A DNA stretch of 37,407 nt from JAICSD01 sp035637115. Its GTDB lineage: Bacteria > Acidobacteriota > Vicinamibacteria > Vicinamibacterales > 2-12-FULL-66-21. The stretch covers positions 1 to 37,407 of the forward strand of contig DASPXV010000194.1 in NCBI GenBank assembly GCA_035637115.1, in the 5' to 3' direction. Under the pieces are notes generated by a model. That model was not told where the DNA came from. It worked only from the letters and a program-made list of their open reading frames with translations, and ran no database searches. Position 1 is the first letter of the stretch; each line of letters starts with the position of its first letter. A program made the position numbers and the translations under genes. Shown here one piece after another: positions 9,589 to 17,391 of the stretch.

Positions 9589-11664
9589 GGTTTCGTAACG
9601 CCTCTGGTGCTGATGGGGCTTGGCGCCCTCGCCATTCCGGTGGCGATCCACCTGATTCAGCGCGAGCGGAAGCGCGTCGTCGAATTCCCGTCGCTGATGT
9701 TCCTGCGGAAGATCCCGTACCAGTCCGTGCGCCGGCGGCGCATCCGGGACTGGGCGCTGCTGGCGATGCGGCTTGCGGCGCTGGCGATGATCGTGATGGC
9801 GTTCGCGCGGCCGTTCTTCCGGCGCGATGCGCTGGCTGCCGCCACGCAGAACGGCGCGCGCGAGTCGGTCATTCTCGTGGACACGTCGTACAGCATGGAG
9901 TACGGCGATCGCTGGGCGAAGGCGCGAGCCGCGGCGACGGATGCGATCAGATCGATGGGACCTGGTGATCGTGCGTCGCTCGTGTTCTTTGCGTCGGGCG
10001 GTGAGGTCGCGGTGCGCTCGGCGGCCGATCGCGGGCGGCTCGAAGCCGCGCTGGCGGCGGCGGGCACCGGTCCCGCGGCGACGCGCTACGCGCCGGCGCT
10101 GAAGCTTGCGGGCAGCATCCTCTCGGAGTCCGCGCTGCCACGGCGCGAGATCATCCTGATCAGCGACTTCCAGCGGCGCGGCTGGGAGCAGACGCCCGGG
10201 CGCGACGACGTGCGGCTGCCGGAGCGGACGACGCTCACCCCGGTGAATGTGGCCTCGGGCGAGACCACAAACCTGTCCGTCACACCGATCTCGTTGCAGC
10301 GCACGCGATTCGAGAATCACGACCGCATCGCCGTTACCGCGGGAGTGGTGAATCACGCGTCGAAACCCGTCTCGCGCGTCGCGCTCACGCTGGAAGTGGA
10401 CGGGCAGTCAATCCAGTCGCAGGCGACCGACGTCGCCGCCGGCGGATCCAGCAGCGTCACGTTCGCGCCGTTCACCGTTGCGTCGCGAAACATGCGCGGC
10501 ACCGTGAAGCTGCCGGACGATGCTCTCAAGCGCGATAACGTGTTCCACTTCGTCGTCTCCCCATCGGAGCCGGTGCGCGCTGTCATCGTCAATCGCCCTG
10601 GCGCGGAACGCGAAGCGCTGTATCTCGGACGGGCGCTCGCGATCGGCGAGTCGCCGCGCGTGGAGCTCGACATGCGCACGACGGCGACGTTCTCGGATGC
10701 GGACGCGCGGCAGGCCGCGGTGGTGATCCTGAACGACGTGCAGGCGTCGGACGACCTGGCGAACCGGCTCGCGCGATTCGTCGCCGCGGGTGGCGGCCTG
10801 CTGATCGCCGCCGGGCCACAGGCGACGTGGCCCGCGCGCCTGGCGGATACCGTTCCCGGACTTCCCGGTGACGCCGTCGATCGCACGACGACCACCCCGT
10901 CGCGGCTGGGCGGACTCGAGTACAGCCATCCCATCTTTGAATTGTTCCGCGCACCGCGCAGCGGCGATTTTTCCGCCGCGCGCTTCTACGGCTACCGCAC
11001 CACGCTGCAGCCGACAGGGCAGGTGCTCGCGCGGTTCGAGGATGGCACGCCGGCGTTGCTGGAACGCAAGGCGGGCGCGGGGCGCGTACTTCTCTGGACG
11101 TCGTCGCTCGATTTGGATTGGAACGACATGCCGGTGAAACCGGTGTTCCTGCCGTTCGTCCACACGGTCGTCAAATATTTGTCCGATTTCGCCGAAGCGC
11201 CTGCATCATTGACGGTAGGGCAGGTCATCCCGGCCCCGCGGCGCGCGTTGGGACGCGCATCGGTCTCGACGGGAACCAGCTCGCGAGCCAGCACGATCGC
11301 CGTGGCCCCATCGGGCACGCGCGTCTCGGTTGAGACGGAAGACGGCGCGCTCGAACTGAACGAACAGGGCTTCTACGACGTGCGCACGCAAGGGGCGGCT
11401 GCCGATTCGGCGACAACGCTCGCCGCGAACGTCGATCTGACGGAATCCGACCTGGCGGCGCTGGATCCGCGCGAGCTTGCCGCGGCAGTGGCGGGCAAGG
11501 CGCCAGGTGAGATCGCGGGACTCGGCAACGCGCGGCCGAGCGACGACGCGCAGGCGCAGGCGCAACGGCTCTGGTGGTACTTGCTCGTGGCGGGAGGACT
11601 GCTGCTCGCGGCGGAGACGCTCCTCTCCAATCGTCTATCGCAGAACGGCGCGAGGGTTTCATGA
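9586..11664 (+). CDS. BatA-like membrane protein with VWA domain
   Basis: A 692-residue membrane protein with an N-terminal BatA-type domain: a first hydrophobic segment in residues 1-24, then the RERKRVVEFPSLMFLRK motif, RRRRIRDW, and a second hydrophobic segment near residues 60-80. A VWA domain follows with an intact MIDAS motif (VDTSYSMEYG). The middle has a glutamine-amidotransferase-like part (FVAAGGGLLIAAGP). The final transmembrane helix is near residues 665-682. Proteins of this family (originally the Bacteroides aerotolerance proteins) work with MoxR ATPases in the cell envelope. The last 4 nt (ATGA) overlap the DUF4175-like gene. The ATG lies inside a tandem repeat and has no good Shine-Dalgarno sequence, so expression may depend on read-through from moxR-DUF58. 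Confidence 0.88.
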   Translation: MGFVTPLVLMGLGALAIPVAIHLIQRERKRVVEFPSLMFLRKIPYQSVRRRRIRDWALLAMRLAALAMIVMAFARPFFRRDALAAATQNGARESVILVDTSYSMEYGDRWAKARAAATDAIRSMGPGDRASLVFFASGGEVAVRSAADRGRLEAALAAAGTGPAATRYAPALKLAGSILSESALPRREIILISDFQRRGWEQTPGRDDVRLPERTTLTPVNVASGETTNLSVTPISLQRTRFENHDRIAVTAGVVNHASKPVSRVALTLEVDGQSIQSQATDVAAGGSSSVTFAPFTVASRNMRGTVKLPDDALKRDNVFHFVVSPSEPVRAVIVNRPGAEREALYLGRALAIGESPRVELDMRTTATFSDADARQAAVVILNDVQASDDLANRLARFVAAGGGLLIAAGPQATWPARLADTVPGLPGDAVDRTTTTPSRLGGLEYSHPIFELFRAPRSGDFSAARFYGYRTTLQPTGQVLARFEDGTPALLERKAGAGRVLLWTSSLDLDWNDMPVKPVFLPFVHTVVKYLSDFAEAPASLTVGQVIPAPRRALGRASVSTGTSSRASTIAVAPSGTRVSVETEDGALELNEQGFYDVRTQGAAADSATTLAANVDLTESDLAALDPRELAAAVAGKAPGEIAGLGNARPSDDAQAQAQRLWWYLLVAGGLLLAAETLLSNRLSQNGARVS

Positions 11665-14600
11665 CGCAGCAACACGACGGTCGATCGGACCTGGTCGCAG
11701 TCATCCACGAGGTGCGGCGGCGGTGGCGGATGAAGCTCGCGCTCCGCGGCGCGGCAATCGCCGCAGGCTGCATCGCCGTTGCGCTCGTGCTCGCGGCGGT
11801 GGTGTTGCAGTGGATGCGGTTCACTCCGGAGTCGATCCTGGCGTTTCGCATCGCGCTGGCCGCGGTCGTTGCGCTGCTCGCGTACGTGTTTCTGGCGCGT
11901 CCGCTGCTGCGCCGAGTGAGCGATGAACAGGTCGCGATGTATCTCGAGGAGCACGAGCCATCACTCGAAGCGGCGATCATCAGTGCCGTGGACGCGGAGC
12001 GTGCGGGCGTGTCCGCACAATCTCCCGCGCTCGTGCGCAAACTGGTCTCGTCGGCGGTCGAGAAATGCCGCACGATCGAAGACGGGCGCCGCGTGGAACG
12101 CGATCCCTTCCGCCGTTATTCGGGGGCGCTCGGCGGCGTGCTCGCACTCGCCGCGCTGATCTTCCTCCTGGGCCCCGCCTACATGCGGCACGCGTTGTCG
12201 GCGCTGCTCGTCATCTCGCGCAGCGTCGAAGCGGCCGCGCCGTATCGCATCGAGGTGACGCCGGGACATTCGACGATTCCACGCGGGGCGGACCAGCCGA
12301 TCACCGCGAAGCTCGTCGGCTTCCAGTCCGACCAGGCGGTCCTGATGATCCGCAAGTCGCAGACGGCCGCGTTCGAGCGCGTGCCGCTGATCCGCGCGGA
12401 GGACAAGTACGAGGGAACGCTCTTCGACGTCGCCGCGCCGATCGAGTACTTCGTCGAAGCCGTTGGCGTGCGATCGCCGGTCTACACCATCAAAGTCGCC
12501 GACATGCCGTACGTCCAGAAGCTCGAGCTGGAGTACCACTTCCCGGCGTACACCGGTCTGCAGCCGCGCAAGATCGAGGACGGCGGCGACATCGCCGTCC
12601 TTCGCGGGACCGAGATCCGCGTCCGCGCGGTGACGACGATGGCCGCTGCCGGCGGCGGCGTCGTCATCGACGACAAGACGCAGATTCCGATGGCCGTGCA
12701 GCCTGACGGTGCTCTCACCGGTTCCTTCACCGCTGATCACGACGGCTTTTATCGAATCGATCTCGAGGCCGCCGGGGGACCGCGCGTGGCGGGGTCGCCG
12801 AAATACTCGATCGACGTCCTGACCGATCAGCCGCCGACCGTGTCGTTCACCAAGCCCGGACGAGACACGTCGGCGTCTCCGATCGAGGAACTATTCCTCG
12901 AGGCCAAGGCGGAAGACGATTACGGCGTGAAGACGCTCGACCTCGTGTACTCGGTCAACGGCGGCGCCGAAAAGACGGTGAAGCTGTTCGACGGTGCCAC
13001 GCGCATGACGAACGTCTCCGCCGGGCACACGCTCTATCTCGAAGAGCTGAACGTGATGCCGGGGGATTCGGTGTCCTACTACGCGCGCGTCGGCGACAAC
13101 GACACGGTCGCCGGATCCCAGAAAGCGCTCAGCGACATGTATTTCGTCCGCGTTCGCCCGCTGCAGAAAGATTTCAGGAAGGCGGAATCGCAGGGGGGCG
13201 GCGGAGGCGGCGGGCAGCAGAACGACCAGGTCGGAAAGCTCTCGGAGCAGGAACGGCAGATTATCGCCGCGACGTTCAACATCCAGCGCGATCGCAAGAG
13301 CGCCGGACCCGACAAGGTGAAGCAAAGCTCCGTTGTCGTCGGGCTGATGCAGGAGCGGTTGCGCAACAGCGTCAACGAGCTGCTCGCGAATTTCGCCGGT
13401 CGCGTCGGCAACCAGGCGGAGCGTTTCAAGAAGATCACTGACCTGTTGAAGCAGAGCGTCCCCGAAATGCAGACCGCCGAGGGCAAGTTGAAGGCCGCGG
13501 CCCCCGATCAGGCGTTGCCGTCCGAGCACAAGGCGCTCGAGTACCTCCAGAAAGCCGAAGAAGAGTACGAACTGGAAGTAAGCGCAAACCAGCAGCAGGG
13601 GGGCGGCGGTGGCGGCGGCCAGCAGATGGCGGAGGAACTGGCGGACTTGTTCGAGCTCGAAGTCGACAAGATGGCCAACCAGTACGAGACCGCGCAGCGC
13701 GCCTCGCAGGCGCAGGCGGACCAGAAGATCGACGAGCTGGCGGAGAAGTTGAAGGAGCTGGCGCGGCGGCAGGAGCAGGAGGCGGAGCGCCAGCGCCGTC
13801 GCGCGTCGCAGCAGCAGGGTCAGGGTGGCGGCGACGCGCAGCGCGCGCTCGCGGAGCAGGCAGAGGAAGCGGCCCGCCAGCTCGAAAAGCTCGCGCGTGA
13901 AGAGAACCGTCCGCAGCTGCAGCAGGCCGCGCGCCAGTTACAGCAGGCGGCGGACGCGATGCGGCAGGCCGCGGCGAACGGCGATCCCAATTCGGCCGCC
14001 GCGGCGACGAGCGCGATGGAGCAGCTGAAGCAGGCGGAGCGTCAGCTGCAGCAATCACAGTCGGCGCGCACCGGCCGCGACGTCGAGGACGCTCTGCGCC
14101 AGGCCGAAGCGATGGCGCGGGAACAGCAGCAGATCCAGGAAGACGTGTCGAAGCTGGATCAGCAGGGGGCAGGGCGCCAGGAGAAGGCGCAGCAGCTCTC
14201 GGAGCGCAAGAACCAACTCGCCGGCAAAGTCGATCAACTCGAAAAGCAGCTGGATCGCACCGCTGGCGACATGTTCAAGAACGAGCGCGACGCCTCGCGC
14301 AAGCTGACCGACGCGGCGAACGCCATCCGCGACAAGCGCATTCGCGACAAGATTCGCTATTCGGAATCGATGCTGCGCGGCGGCAGCCAGACGTCTGACG
14401 TCGCTGCCTTCGATCGCGACATCCAGAACAACCTCGAAGATCTGAAGAAGAAGATCTCGGAGGCGCGAGGCGCCGTCGGCAACACGAAAGCGGATCCGAA
14501 CGCGCAGGCGCTCGACAAGGCGCGCCAGCTCGCACAGGGAATGCAGTCCCTCGGCGAGCGCATGCGCCAGCAGGAAGACGGAAGAAAGAATACGGAAGAC

Positions 14601-15284
14601 GGAAGAAAGAATACGGAAGACGGAAGAAGGAATACGGAAGACGGAAGAAGGAATACGGAAAGGCAAGGGCAGACAAACCAGCGCGGCCAGCAACCGGGAC
14701 AGCAGGGACAGCCGGGTCAACAGGGCCAGCAGGGGCAACAGGGGCAGCAAGGCCGAGGACAAGGGCAAGGACAAGGACAAGGACAAGGTCAGGGCCAGGG
14801 TGACGCGCAGGGGCAGCGGGGTCAGCAAGACGGTCGCGGCGGCGGGCGCAACGGACAGGGGGATACACAAAGCGCGATGATGAATCCGCAGGGGGGTTCA
14901 CTTGGCGATGCGCGCCCGATGCCCGGACGCTTCTCCTCGGAGCAGACGCGCCAGTTCCGCGGCGAGGCGCGCCAGCGCGCGGCGGACGCGGAGCAGTTGC
15001 GCCGTCTTCTCGGCCAGCAGAAGATCGACGCGAAGGAGCTCGACGAGATCATCAAGGGGCTGCGGAAGCTCGATGACGAGAGCATCTACGCGAACCCCGA
15101 GACCGTCGGCCGCCTCGAGCAGTCCGTGACGGACAACATCAAACGTTTCGAGTACACGCTGCGCCGCCGTCTCGAGACGAACACGAACGTGTTTCTCTCG
15201 GGGACCGACGACGTGCCGGAGCAGTACCGCAAGCTGGTCGAGCAGTACTATCGCTCCCTGTCAAAGCCGGGTGGAAGGCAGTAA
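11661..15284 (+). CDS. Large DUF4175-like membrane protein with Gln-rich coiled coil
   Basis: A 1207-residue protein. Three hydrophobic helices lie near residues 27-50, 54-75 and 155-178, in the arrangement of DUF4175-type proteins, with DEQVAMYLEEHEPSLEAA between the second and third. Beta-rich extracytoplasmic segments follow (about 190-500). From about residue 510 the protein becomes low-complexity and coiled-coil: glycine runs, long Gln/Glu/Ala/Arg-rich heptads, four copies of a 7-residue repeat (EDGRKNT/EDGRRNT, residues 972-999), and a Gly-Gln tract up to about residue 1060. A charged C-terminal domain follows (LRRLLGQQKIDAKELDEIIK). The length and Gln-rich rod suggest a scaffold spanning the envelope. 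ATG 11661 overlaps the upstream stop (ATGA). The stop codon lies in the first unit of a heptamer repeat. The domain family is moderately sure; the function is unknown. Confidence 0.8.
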   Translation: MTQQHDGRSDLVAVIHEVRRRWRMKLALRGAAIAAGCIAVALVLAAVVLQWMRFTPESILAFRIALAAVVALLAYVFLARPLLRRVSDEQVAMYLEEHEPSLEAAIISAVDAERAGVSAQSPALVRKLVSSAVEKCRTIEDGRRVERDPFRRYSGALGGVLALAALIFLLGPAYMRHALSALLVISRSVEAAAPYRIEVTPGHSTIPRGADQPITAKLVGFQSDQAVLMIRKSQTAAFERVPLIRAEDKYEGTLFDVAAPIEYFVEAVGVRSPVYTIKVADMPYVQKLELEYHFPAYTGLQPRKIEDGGDIAVLRGTEIRVRAVTTMAAAGGGVVIDDKTQIPMAVQPDGALTGSFTADHDGFYRIDLEAAGGPRVAGSPKYSIDVLTDQPPTVSFTKPGRDTSASPIEELFLEAKAEDDYGVKTLDLVYSVNGGAEKTVKLFDGATRMTNVSAGHTLYLEELNVMPGDSVSYYARVGDNDTVAGSQKALSDMYFVRVRPLQKDFRKAESQGGGGGGGQQNDQVGKLSEQERQIIAATFNIQRDRKSAGPDKVKQSSVVVGLMQERLRNSVNELLANFAGRVGNQAERFKKITDLLKQSVPEMQTAEGKLKAAAPDQALPSEHKALEYLQKAEEEYELEVSANQQQGGGGGGGQQMAEELADLFELEVDKMANQYETAQRASQAQADQKIDELAEKLKELARRQEQEAERQRRRASQQQGQGGGDAQRALAEQAEEAARQLEKLAREENRPQLQQAARQLQQAADAMRQAAANGDPNSAAAATSAMEQLKQAERQLQQSQSARTGRDVEDALRQAEAMAREQQQIQEDVSKLDQQGAGRQEKAQQLSERKNQLAGKVDQLEKQLDRTAGDMFKNERDASRKLTDAANAIRDKRIRDKIRYSESMLRGGSQTSDVAAFDRDIQNNLEDLKKKISEARGAVGNTKADPNAQALDKARQLAQGMQSLGERMRQQEDGRKNTEDGRKNTEDGRRNTEDGRRNTERQGQTNQRGQQPGQQGQPGQQGQQGQQGQQGRGQGQGQGQGQGQGQGDAQGQRGQQDGRGGGRNGQGDTQSAMMNPQGGSLGDARPMPGRFSSEQTRQFRGEARQRAADAEQLRRLLGQQKIDAKELDEIIKGLRKLDDESIYANPETVGRLEQSVTDNIKRFEYTLRRRLETNTNVFLSGTDDVPEQYRKLVEQYYRSLSKPGGRQ
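14571..14661. repeat. In-frame tandem repeat (7-bp units, 21-bp superunit)
   Basis: Thirteen consecutive 7-bp units, mostly ACGGAAG ACGGAAG AAAGAAT, forming four 21-bp superunits that encode EDGRKNT or EDGRRNT. Because 21 is three heptamers and seven codons, the array keeps the reading frame of the DUF4175-like gene. Copy number could vary between strains without a frameshift only in steps of three heptamers. Confidence 0.85.
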
Positions 15285-15330
15285 ACAGTGAGCAGTAAAC
15301 AGTAAACAGTAAGCAGTAAGCAGTAAGCAG
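15279..15330. repeat. Heptamer tandem repeat overlapping a stop codon
   Basis: Seven exact-length units of CAGTAAR or CAGTGAG followed by a partial CAG. The first unit contains the TAA stop (15282-15284) of the DUF4175-like gene. The gap 15285-15415 holds this array and the hairpin at 15354-15392. Confidence 0.85.
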
Positions 15331-15353
15331 TTTTCGCAGGAGGATCGAGAGAT

Positions 15354-15392
15354 CAGGAGAATTTCTTCTGAAGAATCTCTCTTGATCTCCTG
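15354..15392. repeat. Inverted repeat upstream of the VWFA-related pair
   Basis: CAGGAGA (15354-15360) pairs with TCTCCTG (15386-15392). A second small palindrome, TTCTTC-T-GAAGAA, lies at 15363-15375. The surrounding bases repeat GATCTC/TCTCCTG motifs. It could be a weak terminator, a processing hairpin or part of the repetitive filler. No T-run follows. Confidence 0.4.
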
Positions 15393-15415
15393 TTTCTCCT
15401 GTTCAGAGACAAGCA

Positions 15416-17380
15416 GTGGGCCTCCGGCTGGTTGCCGCGATCGCGTTACTCGGCCTGGGAGCGCAGCAGCCCCCGCAGCCGCAGCCTGCCTCGCAGCCAC
15501 AGCCGCAGCGGCCGCCTGTGTTCCGCGGCGGTACGCAGTACGTCCGGGTAGATGCTTACCCAACGCACGACGGGAAAATCATCGAAGGGCTCACGGCGGA
15601 GGACTTCGAGCTCTCCGAAGACGGCAAGCCGCAGTCGGTCGCGTCGGCGGACTTCGTGCCGTTCGACGCGCTGCCCGATGACGACCGCGGGTCGCACATC
15701 TCGGCCCGCGAAGGCCTGGAGCTCGCCGCGGACGCCCGTTACCGGGTGATCCTCTTTGTGATCGACCGCGAGTCGTTCGATCGACGGCAGTGGCCGGACG
15801 TGCGCGACTCCCTCGTCCGTTTCCTCGAGACCGAAGTGACGCCGCGTGATCTGCTCGCGCTGATCACGACCGATCGCCCGTGGTCGGATCTCGTGATCGG
15901 AAAGCGCCTCTCCGAGATCCAGCGCGAGCTCGACACGCCGGAATGGATCACGCCGGTCCTCAGCGAGCAGAGCGCCGTGCTTCTCGGGTGCGGATTCGAG
16001 GGGCTGCAGCCGCGCATCCGCGCGGACGAGAACTATGAGCTCCTCCAAGGGCTCGTACGGCTGCTCGGGCAGGTGCGCGAAGATCGCACCAGCATCGTGT
16101 TCGTATCGAACGGCTTGAACCGGCAGCCACCCGATCGTCGGCTCGCGGAACGGCGATCGATCGAGATGCCGCAAACCGGCCTCGTCAACGGACGCATACA
16201 GCGCGTGCCGGCCGCCAGCGACATGCACGACCGGTTTTGCAAGTCCGAGCTTCGCCGGCTAGCGGAAACCGACTTCGGCCACCGGTTCGACGATCTGATC
16301 GGCCTCGCGCGCGCGTCGAACGTCGCGTTCTATCCGGTGGCGGTCCCGAAGCTGATCCCGGCGCTGCCCGGGTTCGCTCGCGACAGCGTGTACGCGCGCA
16401 CCGCGCCGATGACGCGCGTCCACGTGGATGGGGGGCTCGGCAGCCTGGCCGCGGGCACCGACGGACTGATGATTTCCGCCGAATCCGACATTGCAGGAGG
16501 CCTGCGCCGCATCGTCGCGGACGCCACGTCGCATTACTTGCTCGGGTACTACACGACGAATGCGAAGGCGGACGGACATATCCGGAAAATCCAGGTGAGG
16601 CTCGCGAAAGGCGGCGCTGTCGTCCGCGCGCGCCCGTTCTATCGCGCGCCATCCAGGAAAGACATGAAGACGATGGCGGCGCCGGCGACGAAGCCGCTGA
16701 CCATCGTCCCGCCACACGTGGTCGCCGCGCTCGACGCACTGAGTCACGCGCGACCGTCGGCGCAGTTCTATACCTATGCGGCCGTCGCAGGTCCGATGCT
16801 GACGGTTGTCGTCGAAGTGCCGCCGGTCGCGGTAGACGCGGGAAGATGGAGCGAAGGGGCAGCGCTCGAAGTGATCGCGGATACGGAGACGGGCGATGCG
16901 GCCGCCGTCGGGCGCGGACGCCTGCCGCCGAATGGAAGAGCGGTGCTACGCGTACCGCTCGGAGGCGCGCGACCGTCGAAGGTGCTCGTTCGTTTGCGCG
17001 CTGAAGGAGAGTCGCTGGTCGAGCGGTCGTCCCTTGCCGCCGACTCCGGCCATGTCATCGGGGATCCGATCGGCTATCGCTCGGGACCGCGGGGGCTCGC
17101 GATACCAGTGGCACTCTTCGAATTCACGCGAGAAGAAAAACTGCGCCTCGATTGGCCGCTGCTCGGCAAAGTGGACACGGCCGACGCGCGCCTGCTCGAC
17201 CGGATGGGGCAGCCACTCAAGCATCGCGTGTCGTCGGTCCTGGTGAGCGCCGCGGACGGCCAGCACGCGGTAACCGAGTTATCCTTCACGGCGCTCGGGC
17301 GCGGGGATTACCTTGTCGAGTTGACGGCCGCGACGGGTGGGTCAACCGAACGAAAGGTCCTGGCGTGTCGAGTGAAGTAA
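15416..17380 (+). CDS. Secreted VWFA-related protein (Acidobacterial type), first copy
   Basis: A 654-residue exported protein with the VWFA-related domain characteristic of Acidobacteria. A short signal peptide (about residues 1-18) is followed by a Gln/Pro-rich linker, then FRGGTQYVRVDAYPTHDG and the LTAEDFELSEDGKPQ block that opens the family. The VWA core follows (YRVILFVIDRESFDRRQW). Its metal site is degenerate: D-R-E-S replaces the D-x-S-x-S seen in the upstream VWA proteins. SHYLLGYYTTN is a further family landmark. The C-terminal 230 residues are beta-rich. A GTG start is used, with no Shine-Dalgarno sequence visible. Only 11 nt separate it from its paralogue at 17392. Many such proteins exist per acidobacterial genome, with no established function. 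Confidence 0.85.
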   Translation: MGLRLVAAIALLGLGAQQPPQPQPASQPQPQRPPVFRGGTQYVRVDAYPTHDGKIIEGLTAEDFELSEDGKPQSVASADFVPFDALPDDDRGSHISAREGLELAADARYRVILFVIDRESFDRRQWPDVRDSLVRFLETEVTPRDLLALITTDRPWSDLVIGKRLSEIQRELDTPEWITPVLSEQSAVLLGCGFEGLQPRIRADENYELLQGLVRLLGQVREDRTSIVFVSNGLNRQPPDRRLAERRSIEMPQTGLVNGRIQRVPAASDMHDRFCKSELRRLAETDFGHRFDDLIGLARASNVAFYPVAVPKLIPALPGFARDSVYARTAPMTRVHVDGGLGSLAAGTDGLMISAESDIAGGLRRIVADATSHYLLGYYTTNAKADGHIRKIQVRLAKGGAVVRARPFYRAPSRKDMKTMAAPATKPLTIVPPHVVAALDALSHARPSAQFYTYAAVAGPMLTVVVEVPPVAVDAGRWSEGAALEVIADTETGDAAAVGRGRLPPNGRAVLRVPLGGARPSKVLVRLRAEGESLVERSSLAADSGHVIGDPIGYRSGPRGLAIPVALFEFTREEKLRLDWPLLGKVDTADARLLDRMGQPLKHRVSSVLVSAADGQHAVTELSFTALGRGDYLVELTAATGGSTERKVLACRVK

Positions 17381-17391
17381 CCGAGGTTTTC

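Noticed and set aside
14055..14870. Leucine-rich - strand frame opposite the Gln-rich rod
   Set aside because: It is the complement of CAG/GAG-rich repeats, and the apparent hydrophobic stretches come from repeat sequence.
15279..15392. Rho-independent terminator after the DUF4175-like gene
   Set aside because: The inverted repeat has a long loop and no T-run. The region is better described as repeats.
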